Shown piece after piece: positions 32,318 to 39,343 of a stretch of 39,343 nt of DNA. The notes under the pieces were generated by a model. That model saw nothing but the letters and a program-made list of their open reading frames with translations, did no database searches and was not told the origin of the DNA. The position numbers and the translations under genes are program-made. The stretch's first letter is position 1, and every line of letters begins with the position of its first letter. The DNA lies in the NCBI GenBank assembly GCA_910583615.1, contig CAJTXP010000001.1, positions 1 through 39,343 on the forward strand. Direction: 5' to 3'. The DNA comes from an uncultured Lachnospiraceae bacterium (GTDB taxonomy: Bacteria; Bacillota; Clostridia; Lachnospirales; Lachnospiraceae).

Positions 32318-33016
32318 TCAGACCTCCTTATTAAAACGGTAGCCAATCCCTTTTACCGTCTGTATATATCTGGGATTCCCCGGATTTACTTCCGTTTTCT
32401 TCCGCAGGCGGCTGATAACCGCCATGATATTGCTGTCATCATAGACATATTCCTCTCCCCATACGCTCTCATAAATCTGCCTTTTGGTCAGTATTTTCCC
32501 CTGATTCCCGGCAAGGCAGAGGAGTACGTCAAATTCTTTCGGCGGCAGTGCAAATTCCCCGTTTTCGCTTATCACGCAGCGTCTCTCACAGTCAATGGTC
32601 AATCCGTCAAACTCACAGACCTGCACCGGCCCGTCTTTTTGATTAAAACGGGTATATCGCCTGATCAGGGAAACAATGCGCGCAATCAGCTCGTCCATAT
32701 CAAAAGGCTTCGTCAGATAATCGTCCGCCCCGGCCCGCAGTCCGCGTACCTTGGACGCGCTGTCATTTTTTGAGGTAAACATCAGGATCGGCAGGCTGCT
32801 CTCTTTCCGGATCATTTCCAGCGTTTCAAAGCCGTCAACCCCAGGCATCATGACGTCCAGTATGACAAGCTGGTAATCCTGCTCCCGTAGCTTCTGCAAG
32901 CCGGATTTTCCGGAGTAACTTACGTCAGCCTCGATCCGTTCCGGTAAAACACTCCGCCGGATCAGCGCGCAAAGCTCCCTGTCATCGTCAATCACCAGTA
33001 TCCTGTAGTCCGCCAT
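32318..33016 (-). CDS. OmpR-family response regulator of the BcrA-type module
   Basis: A 232-residue regulator. The receiver has VIDDDRELC, phosphorylation site YQLVILDVMMPGVDG and DDYLTKPFDMDEL. The C-terminal winged helix ends DDSNIMAVISRLRKKTEVNP then TVKGIGYRF. CAGGAGGCAGGAAGT precedes ATG 33016. Only 20 bases separate it from the FtsX-type permease upstream, so it may be read both with that gene and alone. The likely target is the AACCTTG array before the ABC genes. Confidence 0.93.
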   Translation of the reverse strand: MADYRILVIDDDRELCALIRRSVLPERIEADVSYSGKSGLQKLREQDYQLVILDVMMPGVDGFETLEMIRKESSLPILMFTSKNDSASKVRGLRAGADDYLTKPFDMDELIARIVSLIRRYTRFNQKDGPVQVCEFDGLTIDCERRCVISENGEFALPPKEFDVLLCLAGNQGKILTKRQIYESVWGEEYVYDDSNIMAVISRLRKKTEVNPGNPRYIQTVKGIGYRFNKEV

Positions 33017-33036
33017 ACTTCCTGCCTCCTGTTCTC

Positions 33037-35259
33037 TTACATCATTGTATCATCTCTGAGAACCTCTGCCAAACTGATTTTGCGAACATTCCGCCATGCA
33101 AGGGAATAGGCCAGCGCAACAGAACTTAAGACAGCCAGCATAAACAGAAGGATCGGCGCAACCGGCGCCTCTGCCATAAATTCGCCCGCTTCCACATAAC
33201 TTGCCTTCAGCATATACCCCGTTAAAATGATCACAGGCGGAAGACTGAACAGAATCGGTCTGCCTGCGATCGCCAGCGCTTCGATGCAGAACATTTTCTT
33301 AAGTTCCTTCGGCGTCATTCCAACCGACATATATCTTGCAAATTCCCTCTTCCTCTGGCGCACAAATCCCAGCGTATTGGAAAATACATTGCCGATGCCG
33401 ATGACCGCAAGCAGGACGCAGAAGCCTCCCAATACCGCCATCATTCCCTGGATCTGTTTCTCATTTGTTTCAGATTCCTGGATGCGGTTTTCAGATTCTA
33501 TGGTATAGTTACCGCCAAGGATCCGGCCAAGTTCATCCTGAAGCCCGTTCAGCTCTTCCAATGACGCATTTTCTTTCCCCAGGATACAGATATAACTGTC
33601 TGCTTCCGCCCCTCCGATCTGTCCCTTGATCTCTTTCCATAAAGATACCGGAATAAAATGCACCAGTTCATAATAATTAATCGTTGCGTATTCCTCCCTC
33701 AAAACAGGGACTTTTTCCGTATAAGCCAGGACCGGCAGCCTGGCTGTCATTTCTTCATTCCCTGACTGCCTCAAAATACTTACAGCGTTCTCCCTCGGGT
33801 CCGGCGTCTTTATATACGGCATAAAATCCGGATGCCTGAAATCCGGATTTGTCACATCCCGGATCTGATTTAAGATCACCGCCCCATCAAGCCGCGGTAC
33901 AACCCCGATCTGTCCGCAGTAAGCCAGAAAGCTGTGATCATCCAGTATGATGATCGGTGCATCCACCAGCCTGCCGCCTGCCGCCTGCGTTACATCATCA
34001 GCGGGCGCATGGGAAAATCCGCCGAAGGATTTCATCTCTTCGCTCATTTCTTCCTCTGCAATGATCCGCTTTGCCATTGCCTTCTGATACACAATGGCGC
34101 TTTCCAGTCCGTTGATCTCCCGAATCCTGTCGATTTCTCCAAAAGCATCCACATCCGCATCTTTCACGGTAACCATGACGTCCCACACGTCCTGATACCG
34201 TTCAAAATAAGTCTCTCTTGTGCTGATCCCGGAAAGGGCAAAGAAGCACTGCATGACCGCGAACGCCAGAAACGCCAGGATCAGAGAGAAGGACGCCGTC
34301 CGCAGGGCTTTTCTCTGCGCCTTTAATGCATTGCCGGCCAGCTCCCCCTCCACCCCGAACAGCAGTGAAAGGACATAAGAATTTTTCCGGCGCTTTAACT
34401 GCAGTTCGCCGGTATTTCTGATCGCTTCCAGCGGCGTCAGCTTACTTAATTTTCCGGCAGGAATCCACGCGGAGATCCATATGGTAAATATCGTTACAAG
34501 CAGCGTCAGTACCAGCACCAGCGGATGATAGCCAAAGACCGATTTATGCCGTCCCGGAATATCGCTTCCCAGAAGGGTATTGGACAACTGGATCAGACCC
34601 ATGCTGCCCGCAATGCCGATCAGATTCCCCGCCAGGATCGGAACGGCGCAGAGACCGGCCGCTTCCTGCAAAAGACACGTCCGGATCTGGCGCGGCGTGG
34701 CTCCGATACTGGAAAGAATGCCAAACTGATGGAGCCGTGCGTTCATGGATACCGCAAAGGAATTGTGGATGATCACGATCAGCGAGAAGGAAGCCGCAAG
34801 CGTGATCAGCAGAAACATCGGAAACACCAGTCTCGGCGCCGGATCACTGGAGTCCCTGACCAGATACATGGCCAGAAGTTCATAATTGTAAGCGATTTTT
34901 TCCGGTGCGGCTCCCGCCTGCTGCGCAATATGGGGCGTGTCTGAAAAAACGGAACCCATATCATCAAAGTAAATATCCAATGCCGGTCCTGCGCTGCCAG
35001 CTCCTTTTTCATTTACCACCACGTCTTTCACATTGGCGAAATTTTTTACGGTTTCCATGTCCTCTTCTGTAAATTCCCCATAGAGCCGGCTGTGCCAGCC
35101 GCCTTCCTCCTGCGTAATCCTCTCCACTTCATATTTCCATGTATTGTAAAACAGCCCGCACAGCAGGGACAGGAGCAGGGCGGAGATAAACGCCGCGATC
35201 CTGACGGACAGGCTGGATGTACCGTTGTTTTTCAATAAACCATACGCGTTTTGCCACAT
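33037..35259 (-). CDS. FtsX-type ABC permease (BceB/Vex-like)
   Basis: A 740-residue permease with an N-terminal helix (~residues 21-42), extracellular domain 1, three helices around 148-265 (LVFPMFLLITLAASFSLIVI; LVLVLTLLVTIFTIWISAWI), a further helix near 325, a large second extracellular domain, and a last three-helix bundle near 605-725 (MMAVLGGFCVLLAVIGIGNV). GILSSIGATPRQIRTCLLQE and RYMSVGMTPKELKKMFCIEA are the hallmark segments after helices. It pairs with the ATPase five bases upstream. Transporters of this shape usually protect from or sense peptide antibiotics together with the neighbouring two-component system. Confidence 0.93.
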   Translation of the reverse strand: MWQNAYGLLKNNGTSSLSVRIAAFISALLLSLLCGLFYNTWKYEVERITQEEGGWHSRLYGEFTEEDMETVKNFANVKDVVVNEKGAGSAGPALDIYFDDMGSVFSDTPHIAQQAGAAPEKIAYNYELLAMYLVRDSSDPAPRLVFPMFLLITLAASFSLIVIIHNSFAVSMNARLHQFGILSSIGATPRQIRTCLLQEAAGLCAVPILAGNLIGIAGSMGLIQLSNTLLGSDIPGRHKSVFGYHPLVLVLTLLVTIFTIWISAWIPAGKLSKLTPLEAIRNTGELQLKRRKNSYVLSLLFGVEGELAGNALKAQRKALRTASFSLILAFLAFAVMQCFFALSGISTRETYFERYQDVWDVMVTVKDADVDAFGEIDRIREINGLESAIVYQKAMAKRIIAEEEMSEEMKSFGGFSHAPADDVTQAAGGRLVDAPIIILDDHSFLAYCGQIGVVPRLDGAVILNQIRDVTNPDFRHPDFMPYIKTPDPRENAVSILRQSGNEEMTARLPVLAYTEKVPVLREEYATINYYELVHFIPVSLWKEIKGQIGGAEADSYICILGKENASLEELNGLQDELGRILGGNYTIESENRIQESETNEKQIQGMMAVLGGFCVLLAVIGIGNVFSNTLGFVRQRKREFARYMSVGMTPKELKKMFCIEALAIAGRPILFSLPPVIILTGYMLKASYVEAGEFMAEAPVAPILLFMLAVLSSVALAYSLAWRNVRKISLAEVLRDDTMM

Positions 35260-35264
35260 ATCCG

Positions 35265-35945
35265 TTACCTCCGCCGCTGATCACTGATGATGCGTCCATC
35301 TTCCACCGTTATAATGCGTTCCGCTTCCAGAGCGACCTTTTCATCATGGGTGATCAGCAGAATGGTCTGATCCAGATTGCGGTTGGAAAGTTTCAGCATG
35401 TCGATGATTTCTCTGGAATTTTTCTGGTCCAGATTCCCGGTCGGTTCATCCGCCAGAAGCAGGGCCGGACGGTAGATCAGGGAACGCGCGATCGCCGCCC
35501 TCTGCTGCTGGCCTCCGGATAACTGGTTCGGCAGCGCGTCAAGCTTCTCCGCGATTCCAAGGGAATTTACCACTTTCTCAAAATATTCCTGATTGGGCTT
35601 TTTCCGATCCAGTGTAAGCGGCATGAGGATATTCTTGCGCACCGTGAGTGTCGGGATCAGATTATAAAACTGATATATGAGCCCCACTTTCCTGCGCCGG
35701 AAAATAGCCGCCTCCGTCTGGTTCAGTCTGGAAAGATCCGTCCCGTCTATCATCACCTTACCCTCTGTGGGTTTCTCCACGCTGCCGAGAATATGCAGCA
35801 GGGTTGATTTTCCGGAACCGGACGCCCCGACGATTGCCACAAATTCCCCTCTGCTGACTGACAGGTCAATTCCGTTAAGAGCCGTCACCTGATTTTCACT
35901 GGAGCCGTATACCTTCTTCACTCCCTCGCATTTCAAAATTTCCAT
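35265..35945 (-). CDS. ABC transporter ATP-binding protein (BceA/Vex-like)
   Basis: A 226-residue ATPase. Walker A is VGASGSGKSTLLHILGS, the Q-loop LIYQFYNLIPTLTV, the signature QLSGGQQQRAAIARSL, Walker B ALLLADEPTGNLD and the H-loop ILLITHDEKVA. I choose ATG 35945, ten bases after AAAGGAG; the ten extra codons from 35975 include the ribosome site itself. The promoter at 35993-36024 has regulator-type repeats that recur before the regulator gene at 37198-37869. Confidence 0.94.
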   Translation of the reverse strand: MEILKCEGVKKVYGSSENQVTALNGIDLSVSRGEFVAIVGASGSGKSTLLHILGSVEKPTEGKVMIDGTDLSRLNQTEAAIFRRRKVGLIYQFYNLIPTLTVRKNILMPLTLDRKKPNQEYFEKVVNSLGIAEKLDALPNQLSGGQQQRAAIARSLIYRPALLLADEPTGNLDQKNSREIIDMLKLSNRNLDQTILLITHDEKVALEAERIITVEDGRIISDQRRR

Positions 35946-35992
35946 TTGGGGTTTTCTCCTTTCATCTGTCTGCATGAACTTTTACAAGAAAC

Positions 35993-36024
35993 AGTATAGC
36001 AAATAAAAGTTACAACTCAGTGAC
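35993..36024 (-). promoter_or_regulatory. ABC promoter with GTCA/GTAA repeats, shared with the regulator gene
   Basis: Minus strand: GTCACTGAGTTGTAACTTTT (36024-36005) then ATTTGC, then -10 TATACT (35998-35993). GTCA and GTAA are 11 bp apart. The same pattern with the same distance to a -10 occurs at 38009-37978. Also, AACTTTTA / TAAAAGTT (35977-35984, 36004-36011, plus strand) flank the -10. The site overlaps the kinase stop codon. Confidence 0.65.
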
Positions 36025-37201
36025 TGTAAAACCGAATTTCAAAAAGAGCGCCGCCGTCCGGTTTATTTTTTGCCCGTATGGTTCCGTTCTGGCGTTCAAT
36101 CATCTCTTTTGACAAGGCCAGTCCGATTCCAATACCGCCCTCGCACGCGTTTTCACCCCGGTAAAACCGTTCAAAGAGATGGGGAATCTCTTCTTTTGCA
36201 AATCCTTTCCCATCGTCCCAGATCAGGATTTCCGTATAGAGCGGATTCTGTACATAAGAGCAGTGAACCGTTCCCCCGGGGCTGTGCTCCATGCAGTTTT
36301 TCATCAGATTCATAACCGCCTCCATGGTCCAGTCCAGATCCACGGTCACAAGCATCCCGCCCAGCTCCGGTATTTCAACAGAAGTATGGGAATTTACAAA
36401 CAGTTCCTGCAGGTTATCCGCCGCCAGGACAAGAAGCGTATAGACGTCCACCTCATCCTTTTGTAAATGTAAGGTACCGGCGTCAATCCTGGAAAGGACC
36501 AGCAGAGCTTCTTCAAGATGTGTCAGCCGTGAAAGCTGTTTCCCTACCTGCTCCAGATGTTTCTTGTCCATACTCTGCTTCATCATCTGAACCGAAAGGG
36601 AAATGGCGGTGATCGGCGTTTTGAGCTGATGCGCAATATTAGACAGATTTTCCGCAAACTCATTCTTTGCCTGTACCGCGCTGTCCTTCGTCTGATACAG
36701 AAAGGTCACGGTCTTATAGATTTCATCTTCCAGCCTGGAAAAATCATCCTCGCCGGAAGCGGATAAAATGAGCGCCCTGCCGGTATTCACCTGTTCCAGA
36801 TACTCCGCCAGGGCCCGAATCCGTGCGGCTTCCGTTTGATTCCGATACAAAAAAGTAAAAAGGAAAAGCAGGATTCCTGTGAAAAAGCCCGCCCCGGCAA
36901 ACAAAATATTCTGCGGGGAGGCAGATCCTGAAAAATCCGAGACGCGGTACCCCAAGGCAGACAGCACGTCTTCTTCCGCCGCGCCGTCAGGATTTCCTTT
37001 TGTGTATTCCTTTAATACCGCGGAAATGACATTTTTTGTCTCCGGCTCCTGTTCGATTACTTCGCCGCAGATGGCATTCAGCAGTTCAAACGGAAGCCGG
37101 CTGTAATGGCAGGACGCAAGCAGGACGGAAACAGCCGCGGTAACCAGGCTGACGGACAGGACGAATCCAAATGTAATCCATATCTGTTTCTGTCCGCTCA
37201 T
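36017..37201 (-). CDS. Sensor histidine kinase (VncS-like)
   Basis: A 394-residue kinase with two helices (about residues 7-29 and 97-117) and a ~65-residue outer loop. H-box LSNIAHQLKTPITAISLS, N-box VMNLMKNCMEHSPGG, WDDGKGFAKEEIPHLFERFY and GIGIGLALSKEMIE follow. The length and loop resemble VncS-like kinases that work with Vex-type ABC transporters. I start at ATG 37201, which overlaps the regulator TGA as ATGA after GGAGGATACCCT; the ORF from 37249 lies inside the regulator gene. Confidence 0.93.
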   Translation of the reverse strand: MSGQKQIWITFGFVLSVSLVTAAVSVLLASCHYSRLPFELLNAICGEVIEQEPETKNVISAVLKEYTKGNPDGAAEEDVLSALGYRVSDFSGSASPQNILFAGAGFFTGILLFLFTFLYRNQTEAARIRALAEYLEQVNTGRALILSASGEDDFSRLEDEIYKTVTFLYQTKDSAVQAKNEFAENLSNIAHQLKTPITAISLSVQMMKQSMDKKHLEQVGKQLSRLTHLEEALLVLSRIDAGTLHLQKDEVDVYTLLVLAADNLQELFVNSHTSVEIPELGGMLVTVDLDWTMEAVMNLMKNCMEHSPGGTVHCSYVQNPLYTEILIWDDGKGFAKEEIPHLFERFYRGENACEGGIGIGLALSKEMIERQNGTIRAKNKPDGGALFEIRFYSH

Positions 37202-37869
37202 AGGGTATCCTCCATACGGTAGCCTACGCTTCTGACGGTTTTCAGACACTTCGGCTGATAAAGCTTGTCTCTTAAACGTTTCATGGTAACGGTTAAGGTA
37301 TTATCGTTCACATAATTTCCATTTACATCCCATACCTGCTCCAGTATTCTTTCTCTGGTAACCGTCCTTCCCTTATTCTGCATCAGGCACAAAAGAAGCC
37401 GGTATTCTGCCTCGCTTAAAGAAATTTCCTCTAAGCGGCAGGAAACCGTATGGCGGTTTAAGTCCATCCTGATCCCGTCACAGGAAAGATACTGTTCCGC
37501 CGCGTTGCCGGTCCTGCGGAGCAATGCCAGAATCCGCGAATGCAGCACCTCCAGTTCAAAAGGCTTCACGATATAGTCGTCCGCACCGTTCCCAAAGCCC
37601 GCGACAATATCCGCGCAGTCTCCCCGGACCGTAAGAAAAATAATGGGCAGTTCTTTCCAGTTCCTGCGGATCCACCGGCATAAACCGTCCCCGTGTCCGT
37701 CCGGCATGTTCCAGTCCAGCAGAACAAGGGTTGGAATATGCTCCTTCAATGCCTGCCCTGCCTGCGCAAGCGTTTCACAGATCGTTACCTTAAAGTTCTT
37801 CTGTTCCAGATATTCTTTTACAGGCAATGCAATACCCGGATCATCCTCAATATAATACAGATCAACCAT
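37198..37869 (-). CDS. OmpR-family response regulator (VncR-like)
   Basis: A 223-residue regulator. Receiver: YYIEDDPGIA, phosphorylation site LVLLDWNMPDGHG, DDYIVKPFELEVL. Winged helix: VNDNTLTVTMKRLRDKLYQP and TVRSVGYRMEDTL. The ribosome site is distant (AAAGGA about 14 bases before ATG 37869). Its own promoter at 37978-38009 carries the same repeat as the ABC promoter at 35993-36024, so autoregulation plus control of the transporter is likely. The ~100-base leader contains an 8-bp hairpin (37912-37919 with 37951-37958). Confidence 0.93.
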   Translation of the reverse strand: MVDLYYIEDDPGIALPVKEYLEQKNFKVTICETLAQAGQALKEHIPTLVLLDWNMPDGHGDGLCRWIRRNWKELPIIFLTVRGDCADIVAGFGNGADDYIVKPFELEVLHSRILALLRRTGNAAEQYLSCDGIRMDLNRHTVSCRLEEISLSEAEYRLLLCLMQNKGRTVTRERILEQVWDVNGNYVNDNTLTVTMKRLRDKLYQPKCLKTVRSVGYRMEDTL

Positions 37870-37911
37870 GGCCGGTTTTCCGTCCTTTCTTCCTTGCCTT
37901 TCAATGATATT

Positions 37912-37958
37912 GCCTGCAGTAAAACTCTCGTTCGCTCAGGATGTTCGCCCCTGCAGGC
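37912..37958 (-). other. Hairpin in the regulator leader
   Basis: GCCTGCAG (37912-37919) and CTGCAGGC (37951-37958) form a perfect 8-bp stem in the 5' leader. It encloses a region rich in GTTCGC/GCGAAC. No T-run and no known riboswitch motif. Confidence 0.45.
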
Positions 37959-37977
37959 AGTTTTCCTGTTCTTTTAT

Positions 37978-38009
37978 ATTTTAACAAATAAAAGTGACAA
38001 TTTCATGAC
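37978..38009 (-). promoter_or_regulatory. Regulator gene promoter with GTCA repeats
   Basis: Minus strand: GTCATGAAATTGTCACTTTT (38009-37990) then ATTTGT, then -10 TAAAAT (37983-37978). GTCA occurs twice, 11 bp apart. Spacing to the -10 is identical to the site at 35993-36024. Confidence 0.65.
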
Positions 38010-38283
38010 AGGCGGGTCTCTTTTTTCCAGATAACTTAAAAGGGCTGTTTCTTCCGGCGCCTGGATATAAGAAGACAGAGCATAAGTCAAAATCCCCTAT
38101 GTTAATTTACACTGCTTGTGGCAACAGACAGTTTTGTCTATGGGCATTGGATATCTACGATTCTCCGTGGAGTTAATCATACGTGTAAACTTGTCGTTGC
38201 TCCAATGCCAGTCCAATCCTTTTTATTCCATAAGAAAAAGCTTCCGTTTCATTTCAGAAACGTCTGAAATTGTACTATGGACC
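38010..38283. other. Gene-free stretch with two inverted repeats
   Basis: No coding region is seen. GGCATTGGA (38143-38151) faces TCCAATGCC (38201-38209), which could fold as RNA. ATTTCAGA-AACG-TCTGAAAT (38251-38270) lies 13 bases before the GrpB promoter and looks like an operator. Confidence 0.45.
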
Positions 38284-38312
38284 TTGCAGGCAGCCGGCAG
38301 ATCTTTTATAAT
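38284..38312 (+). promoter_or_regulatory. Promoter of the GrpB-family gene
   Basis: TTGCAG (38284-38289), a 17-base spacer and a perfect TATAAT (38307-38312), about 30 bases before ATG 38345. Confidence 0.75.
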
Positions 38313-38344
38313 CCAGTATATATCAGTGCATATGAGGACGGAAA

Positions 38345-38914
38345 ATGAGAAAAGAACTTTTTGAAATGTCTACAGAAGAATTGTGGGAACGGTTTCCCAT
38401 ATTTCTTGTTCCGCATAACGATAAGTGGAAGCTGTATTATGACGAAATGGAAACCTTTCTGAAAAGCATATTATCTGAGCATCCGGTTGACAGAATCAGC
38501 CATATCGGGAGTACGGCGGTATCGGGCATATGGGCAAAGAATATCGTGGATATCCTGATTGAAGTATCGAAAAATTCCGATCTTGGAGAAACTGCAAACA
38601 TCATCGAAAAAAACGGATTTATCCGGATGTCGGCAGATGCAAAGAGACTGTCGTTTAACTGCGGATATACAAAAGACGGATTTGCCGACAGAGTTTTTCA
38701 TGTACATCTTCGTTATACGGGAGACCATGATGAATTGTACTTTCGAGATTATTTAAACGAACATATGCAGACAGCCCTTGAGTATGAAACTCTGAAACTC
38801 CGGCTGTGGAAACAGTTTGAACATGACAGGGATGCATATACCGATGCAAAGACCGCGTTCATCAGAAAGTGGACGGCCGAAGCCAGAAAAGTGTATGCAG
38901 GAAGATATGGGTAG
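38345..38914 (+). CDS. GrpB family protein (nucleotidyltransferase-like fold)
   Basis: A 189-residue protein of the GrpB/UPF0157 family. VPHNDKWKLYYDEMETFLKS is the N-terminal helix. ISHIGSTAVSGIWAKNIVDI has the nucleotidyltransferase-like GST...D pattern, followed by the second acidic strand and HVHLRYTGDHDELYFRDYLN. The tail KLRLWKQFEHDRDAYTDAKT is typical. Relatives occur alone or fused to dephospho-CoA kinase; the reaction is not established. GAGGACGGAAA precedes the ATG. It is a single gene with its own promoter and an operator-like palindrome. Confidence 0.9.
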   Translation: MRKELFEMSTEELWERFPIFLVPHNDKWKLYYDEMETFLKSILSEHPVDRISHIGSTAVSGIWAKNIVDILIEVSKNSDLGETANIIEKNGFIRMSADAKRLSFNCGYTKDGFADRVFHVHLRYTGDHDELYFRDYLNEHMQTALEYETLKLRLWKQFEHDRDAYTDAKTAFIRKWTAEARKVYAGRYG

Positions 38915-39005
38915 CTTTCCATGCACCGAAACCTTTACTTCGATTCCATCCACTCACCGTATTGTAACCAAAATATCATGCGGGCAGCCCGGAAACGGAT
39001 TCCTC

Positions 39006-39278
39006 CTACTTCTTCCAGCGCTTCAAAGTCGGGAACCACTCCGTCATGGCCTTTCTTGCATCTTCCTCGCTCATGTCCGGGTTGGCGGCCGCCATATTGG
39101 GGACACAGATCTCGATCATCTCCTCCATGGTTCCCGGAAATGTAAAAGCGCCGTTTTCAAAGCAGTATTTACAGTATTCCTCATTTTTGCTTCCATCGGC
39201 GTTGGTTCCGTACAGCTCCTCCGTCTCTCCCATGGGCATGCCGCAGCTCTGGCAAAATCTCTGATTCATTTCTTTCAT
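39006..39278 (-). CDS. Small zinc-ribbon protein
   Basis: A 90-residue protein with an N-terminal treble-clef-like zinc site, FCQSCGMPMGE (two cysteines), then EEYCKYCFENG (two more), as in the putative zinc-ribbon family PF12674. The rest is helical (EEMIEICVPNMAAANPDMSE). The function is unknown. ATG 39278 follows GGAGGTAAGGAAC; the track-length start at 39293 overlaps that ribosome site. It converges with the GrpB gene across a 91-base gap in which nothing is seen. Confidence 0.88.
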   Translation of the reverse strand: MKEMNQRFCQSCGMPMGETEELYGTNADGSKNEEYCKYCFENGAFTFPGTMEEMIEICVPNMAAANPDMSEEDARKAMTEWFPTLKRWKK

Positions 39279-39343
39279 GTTCCTTACCTCCATTTCACTT
39301 CCGCATCTAACCTCACTTCACCCCAGCGTCTGGAAGCTTTTTC

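Overview
The window looks like chromosome of a Gram-positive Clostridia, most likely a gut Lachnospiraceae. Pointers are the T-box ahead of ilvB, strong AGGAGG-type ribosome sites, many two-component/ABC peptide-response modules, DUF1848 and DUF4240 proteins, and a holin-like type I toxin. The assignment rests on gene content only. No rRNA, tRNA, CRISPR array or intact insertion sequence was found.

Layout. (1) 0.1-4.3 kb, minus strand: murA, an MgtC/SapB membrane protein, and an IbrB/IbrA-like pair (ParB-fold protein plus PAPS-reductase-like PP-loop enzyme). A ~197 bp imperfect palindrome lies between the divergent ibrA-like and ilvB promoters. (2) 4.6-9.5 kb, plus strand: consensus promoter, T-box leader, ilvB, ilvN, then a chemotaxis receptor and a terminator. 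(3) 9.5-16.8 kb, minus strand: a LytTR regulator with an AgrC-like kinase whose ribosome site is a run of 12 G, an FtsX-type ABC transporter, and an OmpR-type regulator/kinase pair. (4) 17.1-22.3 kb, minus strand: an accessory block with two unrecognised proteins (one with 15-residue helical repeats, one very acidic), then an operon of a ClpP-like protease, a VirD4/TraG-like ATPase without membrane segments, and a small helical protein. The last two each carry an apparent one-base frameshift. (5) 22.3-28.8 kb, accessory and defence-like: an AAA/DUF4143 ATPase behind a perfect 20-bp inverted repeat, a truncated family 1 glycosidase, a 30-residue toxin too short for ordinary gene calling, a Septu-type PtuA/PtuB pair, DUF1848 and DUF4240 proteins. 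(6) 28.8-37.9 kb, minus strand: two more ABC/two-component modules end to end, of the kinds that sense and resist peptide antibiotics. (7) 38.3-39.3 kb: a GrpB-family protein and a small zinc-ribbon protein.

Regulation is unusually readable. Three of the ABC transporter genes have direct repeats with an 11-bp period, the usual spacing of OmpR-family half-sites, next to their promoters: AAATGTC twice (15050-15067), AACCTTG four times (31345-31384), and a GTCA-type pair seen both before an ABC operon (36001-36024) and before the adjacent regulator's own gene (37986-38009). Each regulator probably controls the transporter beside it, and the last one itself.

Most novel candidate: the ClpP / soluble VirD4-like ATPase / small-protein operon, with its own 23-bp palindrome upstream and two unknown proteins downstream. 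It has no relaxase, integrase or secretion-channel gene beside it in the window.
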